From contig JAEWNU010000304.1 of the NCBI GenBank assembly GCA_023456995.1, forward strand, positions 1-6,089: a stretch of DNA of 6,089 nucleotides, written 5' to 3'. The first letter of the stretch is position 1. Every line of letters begins with the position of its first letter. The DNA is from Bacillota bacterium. GTDB lineage: Bacteria; Bacillota; Clostridia; Oscillospirales; Ruminococcaceae. Positions 1 through 5,781 of the stretch are shown in pieces. The notes under the pieces were generated by a model. The model did no database searches. It was given only the letters and a program-made list of their open reading frames with translations, and was not told the origin of the DNA. Both the position numbers and the translations under genes were made by a program.

Positions 1-1192
1 CCTTCTTTGCAGCCGTAAGCTGCGCCAACAGTGCGGGAACCGCGGCAAACAGGTCGTCCACAATGCAGTAGCTGGCGATATTAAAGATAAGCGCATCGGG
101 GTCGGAATTGATGGCGACGATGCATTCGCTGCCGTTCATGCCGGCGGCGAACTGAATCGCGCCTGACACGCCGCAGGTGATAATCAACTTGGGGCGTACG
201 GTGCGGCCAGAAAGGCCGATCTGATGTGCGTTGTCGCCAAGGCCATTTTCGGCCATCGGGCGGGTGAAACAAAGTTGTCCACCGAGCGCGTCGGCAAGTC
301 GACGCACGAGTGCTACACCCTCTTCGTTCTTAACGCCGCGCCCGGCGACCACGAGGATATCCTCCTCCTCGATGGATTTTTCACGTCTGATCGTCGTGAC
401 TTCCAACACTTCAATACCGGAGTGGATCATCGCGTCGGACACTGGCATCACTGTGACCTTCCCGGTAGGTTCATGGACTTTTTTGGCCTTATCCATAACA
501 CGGTAGCGCACGGTGGCAAACTGTGGCCGTGCGTCGGCAATTAGAATCTGTGCCATGATATTGCCGCCAAAGGCGGGACGTATCTGAACCAGGTCGCTGT
601 TTGAACGGATATCGAGCTTGGTGCAGTCTGCGGTTAATCCGGTGTGGAAGCGGACTGCCAATCGGGGTGCCAGCGAACGCCCCAGCGCTGTTGCGCCGAT
701 TAAAACGACAGAAGGGCGAAGCTGCGCAATACAATCTGCCGTGACATTGGTGTAGCAGTCAGCCTTAAAACCTTCAAAGCTGTGGTCTTCATAGGCAAAC
801 ACTTCCTGCACGCCATAGGATAGCAGCTTTTCTGCATTTTTCACGGTGCCCTCGCCGCCAATTATAACAGCGCACACGTTATAGCCGACTTTGTCAGCCA
901 GGCGGCGGGCCTCACCGATCAATTCATATGTAACAGGATGTATTTGGCCATCTTCCTGTTCGGCATACACCAAGATGTCTTTCCAGCTGTTCTTTTCATC
1001 AGCGCTATTAAGCGTATTTTGCTCGAATGTAAGCGCGCACTGGGGACAGATTTTAATACAAACGCCGCACATACGGCATTTTTCGTTGATAACAATAGCG
1101 TTTGATTCAATACCCAGCGCACCGAAAGGACACTTTTGAACGCACTTTTCGCACAGATCGCAGACAGCGGCATTAAAGTTTAATGCAGTCAT
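1..1192 (-). CDS. etfA: Electron transfer flavoprotein alpha subunit with N-terminal ferredoxin domain (3' end beyond window)
   Basis: This alpha subunit of a heterodimeric electron transfer flavoprotein carries FAD and passes electrons between flavins and a partner dehydrogenase. 397 codons are visible with no stop; the reading frame continues off the left edge, probably for only a few codons given the family length. Residues 11-22 (C-x2-C-x2-C-x3-C-P) and 39-50 (same spacing) form a two-[4Fe-4S] ferredoxin domain. The EtfA N-terminal domain follows (about 70-250, with GATALGRSLAPR at 166-177). The FAD domain is at about 260-390 (TRP at 310-312, QIGLSGRTVRP at 324-334, CGVSGAIQFAAGM at 340-352, IVAIN at 358-362). 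Start: the ATG overlaps the etfB stop as ATGA and has AAGGAGGT eight bases upstream. Ferredoxin-fused EtfA is known from bifurcating caffeyl-CoA reductase (CarE) and lactate dehydrogenase (LctC) complexes. The partner here is unseen. The usual His of the SGAIQH motif is Phe348. Confidence 0.95.
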   Translation of the reverse strand, partial: MTALNFNAAVCDLCEKCVQKCPFGALGIESNAIVINEKCRMCGVCIKICPQCALTFEQNTLNSADEKNSWKDILVYAEQEDGQIHPVTYELIGEARRLADKVGYNVCAVIIGGEGTVKNAEKLLSYGVQEVFAYEDHSFEGFKADCYTNVTADCIAQLRPSVVLIGATALGRSLAPRLAVRFHTGLTADCTKLDIRSNSDLVQIRPAFGGNIMAQILIADARPQFATVRYRVMDKAKKVHEPTGKVTVMPVSDAMIHSGIEVLEVTTIRREKSIEEEDILVVAGRGVKNEEGVALVRRLADALGGQLCFTRPMAENGLGDNAHQIGLSGRTVRPKLIITCGVSGAIQFAAGMNGSECIVAINSDPDALIFNIASYCIVDDLFAAVPALLAQLTAAKK

Positions 1193-1995
1193 GCGTGCAC
1201 ACCTCCTTCAAGCAGTCGCTTTTCTTTTAGAACAGTAATTAAAGATGCAGCCTTTTCAGCTGTGCTGCCGGTAAGTAGCACTTTCTTTGCATTTGCGGGT
1301 GGGGCAAACATGTTTTCAACATGAGTGGGTGAACCGACCAGCCCGCAGCGGGAAAGGTTTTTACCTGGCAACTGGTCAAAACCCAACGTTTGTACCGGAT
1401 GGGTCATCGCCCTTTGCTTAAGGCGGTATGAAGGAAGACGCGGCACACAGACATTTTTCTCAACCGTAATCAGGCAGGGAAAATTCAATCGTGACTTTTG
1501 CATAATAGAAGCTAAAGCCTGCTCGACTGTGATGCTGTTTTCATCTGCCTTAAGAATTTTACCAACCCAGGCCGCGTGCGGAATACCCAAATGTTCGGCA
1601 ATAGCCGGGCCGACCTGCGCGGTGTCGCCGTCTGTAGTTTGACGCCCGCAGAGAATTAGATCGGCGCCGCCTAGCAGGCGAATACCCTGTGACAATGTGT
1701 AGGAGGTTGCCAGAACATCGGAACCTGCAAATTTGCGGTCGGAAAGAATAACTGCATCATCGGCCCCCATCATGTAGGCGTCGCGCATCATGCTTTCCGC
1801 CTGAGGTGGGCCCATTGTTAGTACGGTTACTTTACCGCCAACAGACTCACGAATGCGTAATGCCGCTTCCAGCGCATAGAGATCATATGGATTGGTACGG
1901 GCTGCCGCGCCAAGCCGCTTTAAAGAGCCGGTCTCAGCGTCAATTTCCACTTCGGAAGTCGCCGGAACCTGCTTCATACAAACCACAATATTCAT
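1189..1995 (-). CDS. etfB: Electron transfer flavoprotein beta subunit
   Basis: This is the beta subunit of the electron transfer flavoprotein, 268 residues from the chosen start, a normal family length. The protein opens with MNIVVCMKQVP, the standard EtfB N terminus. SDRKFAGSDVLATS (residues 85-98) and GRQTTDGDTAQVGP (117-130) form the nucleotide-binding region, which holds FAD rather than AMP in bifurcating Etfs. LITVEKNVCVPRLPSYRLK (175-193) is the C-terminal signature region. Start choice: ATG at 1995 matches the family N terminus. A TTG at 2004, three codons upstream, is only four bases from an AAAGG motif and is the alternative (271 residues). The AAAGG lies 13 bases from the ATG, a long spacing, so the start is not certain. 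It is first in a leftward operon and overlaps etfA by four bases, implying translational coupling and equal subunit output. No acyl-CoA dehydrogenase precedes it. By analogy with lctB-lctC-lctD, a partner might follow etfA, but this is inference. Confidence 0.95.
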   Translation of the reverse strand: MNIVVCMKQVPATSEVEIDAETGSLKRLGAAARTNPYDLYALEAALRIRESVGGKVTVLTMGPPQAESMMRDAYMMGADDAVILSDRKFAGSDVLATSYTLSQGIRLLGGADLILCGRQTTDGDTAQVGPAIAEHLGIPHAAWVGKILKADENSITVEQALASIMQKSRLNFPCLITVEKNVCVPRLPSYRLKQRAMTHPVQTLGFDQLPGKNLSRCGLVGSPTHVENMFAPPANAKKVLLTGSTAEKAASLITVLKEKRLLEGGVHA

Positions 1996-2050
1996 TGTTG
2001 TCAATCAGCCTTTCTTGCGTTTCAATTTAAAGCGCTAAACTGAAAAAGAG

Positions 2051-2078
2051 TTTATCATAGAAAGGGGATGGTTGTCCA
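2051..2078 (-). promoter_or_regulatory. Probable sigma-A promoter of the etfBA operon
   Basis: On the minus strand TGGACA (2073-2078; one mismatch to TTGACA) is followed after 16 bases by GATAAA (2051-2056; two mismatches to TATAAT), inside TATGATAAAC. Transcription would start about 50 bases upstream of the etfB ATG. It is read by eye from consensus only; no other pair in the minus-strand upstream region is clearly better. Confidence 0.4.
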
Positions 2079-2084
2079 GCGCAA

Positions 2085-2102
2085 AGTTGAAATTAGTTGA
2101 AA
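2085..2102 (-). repeat. Tandem 8-bp direct repeat, 10-bp period, upstream of the etfB promoter
   Basis: The minus strand reads TTTCAACT, two bases, TTTCAACT. The copies are exact and one helical turn apart, and the repeat ends six bases before the proposed -35 hexamer. This position and phasing suit an activator-type binding site, but no binding protein can be named from the sequence and chance is not excluded. Confidence 0.35.
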
Positions 2103-2357
2103 ATAGGCTGATTTTGGTCTGGATAAAGGGGTGGCATTACACATTAATAATGGAGCTGTTTGACGTGGGGCGTATGTTAACGATCCGTTGCACAGCCTCG
2201 CTCCAAAAGTGACATATATAATTTTATTCTCGGTGGGCAGAGAGCAACTTGGATTGTTACGAAAGCCCAATTTTAGTCTAGGGACGATAATCAAATCATA
2301 ATATTTTTAAGATCAATCGCTACTATTATTAAAATATTTTTGTTTTTCAAAAAATTG

Positions 2358-2386
2358 TTTACCATCTGAAAACTATTTTATAGAAT
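2358..2386 (+). promoter_or_regulatory. Possible promoter of the Lrp-family/LysE operon
   Basis: TTTACC (2358-2363) and TAGAAT (2381-2386; one mismatch to TATAAT) are separated by 17 bases in an AT-rich stretch. The predicted transcript would start near 2393, leaving a very short leader that just includes the GGAGGG ribosome binding site. That short leader is the main reason for modest confidence; another start further upstream in the AT-rich region is possible. Confidence 0.35.
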
Positions 2387-2406
2387 AAGTTAAAGGAGGG
2401 ATAGCT

Positions 2407-2847
2407 ATGGACACAATTGACAGCGCAATTCTCGAGGTATTAAAAGAAAACGGGCGCGCAACTGCCTCTGAAATTAGCAAAAGGGTACGTCTTTCGGTGC
2501 CCGCCGTTTCCGAACGCATTAAAAAGCTTGAGCAAAATGGCATCATCCGGCAATATACGGTCAAAATTGACCGATATCAAACGGGGCAGCGGTTGCTTGC
2601 GTTTATATTTGTTAATATTGATACGACAGTACATATCGATAATTTCAGAAGTCAGATTGTGCAGCACCCCTGTGTTTTAGAATGTCACCACATTGCAGGT
2701 GCTTATGACTATCTGCTTAAAGTTGCTTTAGAGGATACGCAGGCGGTGGAAAACTTTTTGTGTAGTGTTCTTAAAAAAATTGACGGCGTTTCAACCTCAA
2801 ACACTATTATTTCGTTAACAACCTTGAAGGAAGAACTAAATATATAA
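2407..2847 (+). CDS. Lrp/AsnC-family transcriptional regulator
   Basis: This 146-residue feast/famine regulator is close to the usual length of about 150. The N-terminal winged helix-turn-helix spans about residues 3-50 (IDSAILEVLKENGRATASEI, then the recognition helix around SVPAVSERIKKLE at 30-42). The C-terminal RAM domain, which in this family binds amino acids and drives oligomerisation, spans about 62-142, with the characteristic GAYDYLLKV at 98-106. Start: ATG at 2407 with AAAGGAGGG seven bases before it. It lies 13 bases upstream of a LysE-family exporter, which it probably controls in response to an amino acid. It is also divergent from etfBA, so it could act on that promoter too. 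The ligand cannot be read from the sequence. Confidence 0.93.
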   Translation: MDTIDSAILEVLKENGRATASEISKRVRLSVPAVSERIKKLEQNGIIRQYTVKIDRYQTGQRLLAFIFVNIDTTVHIDNFRSQIVQHPCVLECHHIAGAYDYLLKVALEDTQAVENFLCSVLKKIDGVSTSNTIISLTTLKEELNI

Positions 2848-2860
2848 TGAGGAGTGCTGT

Positions 2861-3472
2861 ATGGTTTGGCGCGGATTAAAATTTGGTATGCTGTTGCAAC
2901 TGGCTATAGGGCCGATGTGCCTGATGGTATTTAACACCTCTGCAACGCAGGGGGTTCTTTACGGTTTATGCCTTGTGGCAGCTATTGCACTTGTTGACGC
3001 CTTTTATATTGCCCTATCCTGTACTGGAGTTGTCGTAGTTTTATATCAAGCGCATGTAAAAATGGCGATGCGCATATTGGGTGCTTTAGTGCTTGCCTAT
3101 TTTGGAGCAAATATGGTAGCGGAAGGACTTGGGTTTTCGCTGCTTCCTCAGCTAGCGCCATTTTCTAAACCAACAGGTCAAAGTTTATTTGTACAAGGGT
3201 TATTTCTGACAGCTTCAAACCCGCTGACGATTTTGTTTTGGTGCGGCGTCTTGTCTCTGCAAGTGACTGAACACAGTTGGAACAAAAAAGAGCTTTTTCT
3301 GTTTTCGCTAGGCTGCATTTTAGCAACGCTATTGTTTTTAACAGGTGTTGCATTTTTGGCTGGCGTCTGTGGTCGTTTTTTACCTAGTATAGCTATACAA
3401 ATCCTTAACGTGCTTGTTGGGATTGCGATCATAATCTTTGCAACCAGATTGCTGCTCAAAACAAAAAGGTAA
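2861..3472 (+). CDS. LysE/RhtB-family amino acid exporter
   Basis: This 203-residue inner membrane protein has the length and pattern of the LysE translocator family, which exports amino acids such as lysine, arginine, threonine or homoserine lactone. Hydrophobic segments lie at about residues 6-26, 35-60, 68-88, 107-131, 144-168 and 178-199, giving roughly six membrane spans. The N-terminal LLQLAIGPMCLMVF (11-24) corresponds to the family's G-x-x-P-G-P region. TASNPLTILFW (117-127) is the conserved Asn-Pro motif in the middle span. Start: ATG at 2861 with GAGGAG (2849-2854) six bases before it. It is co-transcribed with the Lrp-family gene just upstream, a layout that recalls regulator/exporter pairs such as LysG-LysE. 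Substrate is unknown. No intrinsic terminator is visible after the stop. Confidence 0.9.
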   Translation: MVWRGLKFGMLLQLAIGPMCLMVFNTSATQGVLYGLCLVAAIALVDAFYIALSCTGVVVVLYQAHVKMAMRILGALVLAYFGANMVAEGLGFSLLPQLAPFSKPTGQSLFVQGLFLTASNPLTILFWCGVLSLQVTEHSWNKKELFLFSLGCILATLLFLTGVAFLAGVCGRFLPSIAIQILNVLVGIAIIIFATRLLLKTKR

Positions 3473-3567
3473 AAGATAGCAAACAGTCTTGTAAATGAGG
3501 AAGGATCAAATGCGCAAAGCTTTGCAAGGCTCTTAATAAATAAGTATAAATTTTCAACGTAAAGTAC

Positions 3568-3596
3568 TTGACAAACTGATTCAAACGTTCTAAGCT
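3568..3596 (+). promoter_or_regulatory. Probable promoter of the BlaI-family/M56-M23 operon
   Basis: A perfect -35 TTGACA (3568-3573) is followed after 17 bases by TAAGCT (3591-3596), a weak -10 with three matches to TATAAT. Transcription would start near 3603, inside the AACAA/TTGTT half-site array, so a bound repressor would overlap the start site. The poor -10 is the weak point of the call. Confidence 0.45.
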
Positions 3597-3599
3597 TAA

Positions 3600-3636
3600 A
3601 ACAACTAAATAATTGTTAAACAATTTTATCGTTGTT
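3600..3636. promoter_or_regulatory. Candidate repressor operator: alternating AACAA/TTGTT half-sites
   Basis: Four half-sites occur in strict order: AACAA (3600-3604), eight bases, TTGTT (3613-3617), one base, AACAA (3619-3623), eight bases, TTGTT (3632-3636). The two middle half-sites sit within a perfect 15-base inverted repeat, AATTGTT-A-AACAATT (3611-3625). The array lies between the promoter and the start codon of the BlaI-family gene. BlaI/MecI repressors bind dyads at their own promoters as dimers, so autoregulation here is the natural inference. The half-site differs from the TACA/TGTA core known for staphylococcal MecI. Confidence 0.5.
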
Positions 3637-3653
3637 GTGGAAAGGAATTAGTT

Positions 3654-4031
3654 ATGAAATACTTTAAGCGTTTACCCGATGCTGAATTGGAGGTGATGCT
3701 ATTAATCTGGCAGAGTTTGGAGTCCATTCATACCGGGGAGATTTTACAGCGATTGCGCCAAAGCAAAGACTGTAACCTGCAAATGCTGCAATCAACCTTA
3801 AACCGGCTGGTGAGCAAACAGTTTATCAAATGTGAAAAGATTGGCCGACTGAATTATTACACGCCTCTTGTCAATGTGGAAGACTACCGAATTCACGAGG
3901 CTGGTGGCATGATTGAAAAACTCTATGAGAATTCACCCGCCAAGCTTTTTGCAGCGCTGTTTAAAAGTAATTCACTCAGTGAAGAGGATATTGAGGCGCT
4001 TAAAAAGTTGCTGAAAGAAAGCGGGGAATGA
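3654..4031 (+). CDS. BlaI/MecI-family transcriptional repressor
   Basis: This 125-residue repressor matches the length of MecI and BlaI. A winged helix occupies about residues 5-72 (LPDAELEVMLLIWQ at 7-20; recognition region LQMLQSTLNRLVSKQFIKCEKIGRLNYYTPL at 42-72). The C-terminal dimerisation helices are at about 76-122 and end with LSEEDIEALKKLL, which lines up with MecI LSQDEIEELRNIL. Start: ATG at 3654 with AAAGGA (3641-3646) seven bases before it. The stop overlaps the start of the M56/M23 gene as ATGA, so the two are made together as in blaI-blaR1. In MecI/BlaI the repressor is inactivated by cleavage at Asn101-Phe102; the equivalent positions here are Ala101-Leu102, so a different site or mechanism is implied. 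It probably represses its own operon; other targets are not visible. Confidence 0.93.
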   Translation: MKYFKRLPDAELEVMLLIWQSLESIHTGEILQRLRQSKDCNLQMLQSTLNRLVSKQFIKCEKIGRLNYYTPLVNVEDYRIHEAGGMIEKLYENSPAKLFAALFKSNSLSEEDIEALKKLLKESGE

Positions 4032-5683
4032 GTTTGTTCACCGTGATTTTCAAAGCTTTTTTGGGTGTTACACTGTCGCTATCACCGCTTATACTTCTAT
4101 ATAGTATGGTCGAACCAACCTTACGCAAACAATATACCCCGCGGCTGAGCTATTGGGTATGGATGGTGTTCGCGCTACGCCTGTTGATTTCAATTCCGGG
4201 TTATGACATCTCTCCCTTTTTGCTCTCAGTTGGAGAGGCTGTCTATTATCTGGATCAAGACCCCTCTATTGCCGCGCGTGCATTTGCAGAGGCTGAGTCT
4301 GTCAAGCTACTAGGTGGAGCAGAAGCTCCCTCTGGACTGGTTGGAATATCGTGGATGGGTATTGCAGCTATGGTCTGGATTGCCGGTGCAACCGTGTTCT
4401 TTTTGGTTCACCTTATAGCACATATTCGAATGAGACGTGAGCTTGACCGGTGGAGCACTCCGGTGCAAGACCCGGCGGTTAACGCCCTTTATAAACAAAA
4501 TCAAGCAATGTTGAAAATTAGCCGCCCGATTCAGCTCTGTACATGTATAAGGATTGCCAGTCCGATGCTGATCGGTTTTTTTCGGCCTAGAATTCTCGTT
4601 CCACACTTGAATATGCCAAAACAGCAGATGGATAGCATCTTTAAACATGAACTGATGCATTATAAGCGGCACGATCTATGGTACAAACTGCTGTTAATGA
4701 TATCTTTAGCACTGCATTGGTACAATCCGTTTGTTTATCTGATGGTATGGCAAGCTGAAAATGCGATGGAAATTTCCTGCGACGAAGACGTTGTGCAAAG
4801 TGATGGTGTGTCTCGCAAAGAATATGGTCTTGCAATTTTATCTCAGCTCCAGCCTGCCCCTGTAAAACGCATGATGCTCAATACACAATTCTTTGGAGGG
4901 GAAAAACATATGAAAATTAGAATTCAGCAGATAGCAAACTCCGCTTACAAGAAGAACGGACGGATGGCGTTTGCCATTTGTGTCACCTTTGTTATCGCTG
5001 GAAGCCTTCTGATTGGCTGTGCGCCGCTTTCTTCTGTGAGTGTATTTAAAAAAACGGCACCTACGCAGGCGTCCTCTACACAAGAGGAATCTATTGCGGC
5101 GGCCGATCCGGTAGTCAAAGCGAAAACTGAAATCATTGAGGCCGCAGATAAGACCCCCTTTGAAAGTGAAAGTGGAGCCGCTGAAATGCAGAGCCAACTT
5201 GAAGATGAAGTGCAGCATATATTTGAGCGTATTTCATCCGACAGCCAATCCGAGTATGTTGGCGGTACAATGGTATGGCCCGCACCCGAAGCCGGCCACA
5301 TTATCACACCATATGGATGGATTTTAAATGGACAGAATTTTCACTCCGGCATTGACATTGGTGGTAAGGAGGTCGTCGGTACACCGGTAGTTGCCGCGCA
5401 GGACGGTACTATTGCTTTTATAAAGGCACCAAACAAACCCGTTACAGGATACGGGCTGTACATCATTCTCGATCATGGTGGTACGGTTGCTACGCTCTAT
5501 GCACATTTGAGCGAAATTCTGGTTTCAGATGGGGAACATGTACTTAAAGGGCAACAGATTGGCAAAATCGGTGCCACGGGTGCTGCAACCGGACCGCATC
5601 TTCATTTTGAAGTGCGGAAAAACGGGAATTATGAAGACCCCAGTGCTTATCTGTTATCCGAAAAAGAACGCGAAGCAGCCTGA
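4028..5683 (+). CDS. BlaR1/MecR1-like M56 metalloprotease fused to an M23 (LytM-type) murein endopeptidase
   Basis: The first 332 residues of this 551-residue membrane protein follow BlaR1/MecR1. Spans lie at about 4-27, 41-57, 106-132 and 313-331. The M56 zinc protease domain (about 140-310) has HELMH at 207-211, the downstream EISCDEDV at 248-255, and the conserved FGGEKHMKIRI at 289-299. The usual penicillin-binding sensor domain is absent. An acidic linker follows (about 333-415, possible coiled coil 386-404), then an M23 peptidase domain (about 416-541) with all key residues: H439 and D443 (HSGID), H493 (YAHLS), H524 and H526 (HLHFE). M23 enzymes cut peptidoglycan cross-bridges or stem peptides. 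The last span places this domain outside the membrane. The span ends in LIGC (328-331), resembling a lipobox. Start: ATG at 4028 overlaps the BlaI-family stop; its own ribosome site is weak, suggesting coupling. Likely role: wall-stress sensing or remodelling under BlaI control. The domain calls are firm; the role is inference. Confidence 0.93.
   Translation: MSLFTVIFKAFLGVTLSLSPLILLYSMVEPTLRKQYTPRLSYWVWMVFALRLLISIPGYDISPFLLSVGEAVYYLDQDPSIAARAFAEAESVKLLGGAEAPSGLVGISWMGIAAMVWIAGATVFFLVHLIAHIRMRRELDRWSTPVQDPAVNALYKQNQAMLKISRPIQLCTCIRIASPMLIGFFRPRILVPHLNMPKQQMDSIFKHELMHYKRHDLWYKLLLMISLALHWYNPFVYLMVWQAENAMEISCDEDVVQSDGVSRKEYGLAILSQLQPAPVKRMMLNTQFFGGEKHMKIRIQQIANSAYKKNGRMAFAICVTFVIAGSLLIGCAPLSSVSVFKKTAPTQASSTQEESIAAADPVVKAKTEIIEAADKTPFESESGAAEMQSQLEDEVQHIFERISSDSQSEYVGGTMVWPAPEAGHIITPYGWILNGQNFHSGIDIGGKEVVGTPVVAAQDGTIAFIKAPNKPVTGYGLYIILDHGGTVATLYAHLSEILVSDGEHVLKGQQIGKIGATGAATGPHLHFEVRKNGNYEDPSAYLLSEKEREAA
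4895..4912 (+). promoter_or_regulatory. Possible internal ribosome binding site and start codon (Met295) within the M56/M23 gene
   Basis: GGAGGGG (4895-4901) lies eight bases before an in-frame ATG (4910-4912). Initiation here would give a 257-residue protein with a basic n-region, a hydrophobic stretch, LIGC at residues 34-37 and the whole M23 domain, which resembles a free lipoprotein hydrolase. Against it, the GGAGGG also encodes the conserved M56 Gly-Gly pair, so the resemblance to a ribosome site may be a by-product of the protein motif. Confidence 0.3.
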
Positions 5684-5700
5684 TACCCCAAAAAACAATT

Positions 5701-5714
5701 CGCAGCTTTCTGCG
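5701..5714 (-). terminator. Possible second, weaker terminator of the tRNA-Arg transcript
   Basis: Perfect 5-bp arms CGCAG and CTGCG enclose a four-base loop. Read on the minus strand the hairpin is followed by AATTG and then six T (5690-5695). It lies just past the main hairpin at 5725-5753 and could catch read-through. The stem is short. Confidence 0.3.
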
Positions 5715-5724
5715 GCAACAAAAA

Positions 5725-5753
5725 GAACCACCTTTCAATTCGAAAGGTGGTTC
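5725..5753 (-). terminator. Intrinsic terminator of tRNA-Arg, possibly also used by the converging M56/M23 gene
   Basis: Two perfect 12-base arms (5725-5736 and 5742-5753) enclose a five-base loop. On the minus strand the hairpin is followed by TTTTTGTT, a good U-tract, and it begins 28 bases after the tRNA 3' end, so its main polarity is leftward. On the plus strand it lies 41 bases after the M56/M23 stop but is followed only by CTGTTCTG, so rightward termination would be weaker. Confidence 0.8.
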
Positions 5754-5781
5754 CTGTTCTGTGGCCTAAGTAAAGGCCTTT

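Larger units (their letters stand above)
1996..2406. other. Divergent intergenic region between etfB and the Lrp-family gene
   Basis: This stretch of 411 bases holds no convincing gene. The only longer open frame (minus strand, about 2055-2294) has no ribosome binding site and no recognisable protein character. The left part contains a probable etfB promoter and a short phased direct repeat. The right part (about 2290-2390) is strongly AT-rich, includes the palindrome aaaatatttt at 2331-2340, and holds the probable promoter of the Lrp-family gene. The middle (about 2105-2290) shows nothing I can assign. Confidence 0.7.

Noticed and set aside
489..734. Open frames on both strands inside the left 1.2 kb (for example 489-734 minus, 224-544 plus, 919-1173 minus)
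   Set aside because: They are other-frame readings of etfA, whose own frame runs unbroken from 1192 to the left edge and encodes all family motifs.
2055..2294. 79-residue minus-strand open frame in the intergenic region
   Set aside because: No ribosome binding site, no family resemblance, biased composition, and it overlaps the proposed etfB promoter and upstream repeat.
3514..3525. Perfect palindrome GCAAAGCTTTGC considered as a terminator of the Lrp/LysE operon
   Set aside because: The hairpin would have only four base pairs around a four-base loop and no T-run follows.
4838..5218. 126-residue antisense open frame, with a further 120-residue one at 4945-5307
   Set aside because: They lie opposite the last membrane span and linker of the M56/M23 protein, have no ribosome site or recognisable motif, and look like by-products of the coding strand.
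3654..5683. Naming the pair as beta-lactam resistance genes blaI-blaR1
   Set aside because: The penicillin-binding sensor domain is absent, the repressor cleavage site is not conserved, and no beta-lactamase or PBP2a gene is present, so the resistance role is not supported.
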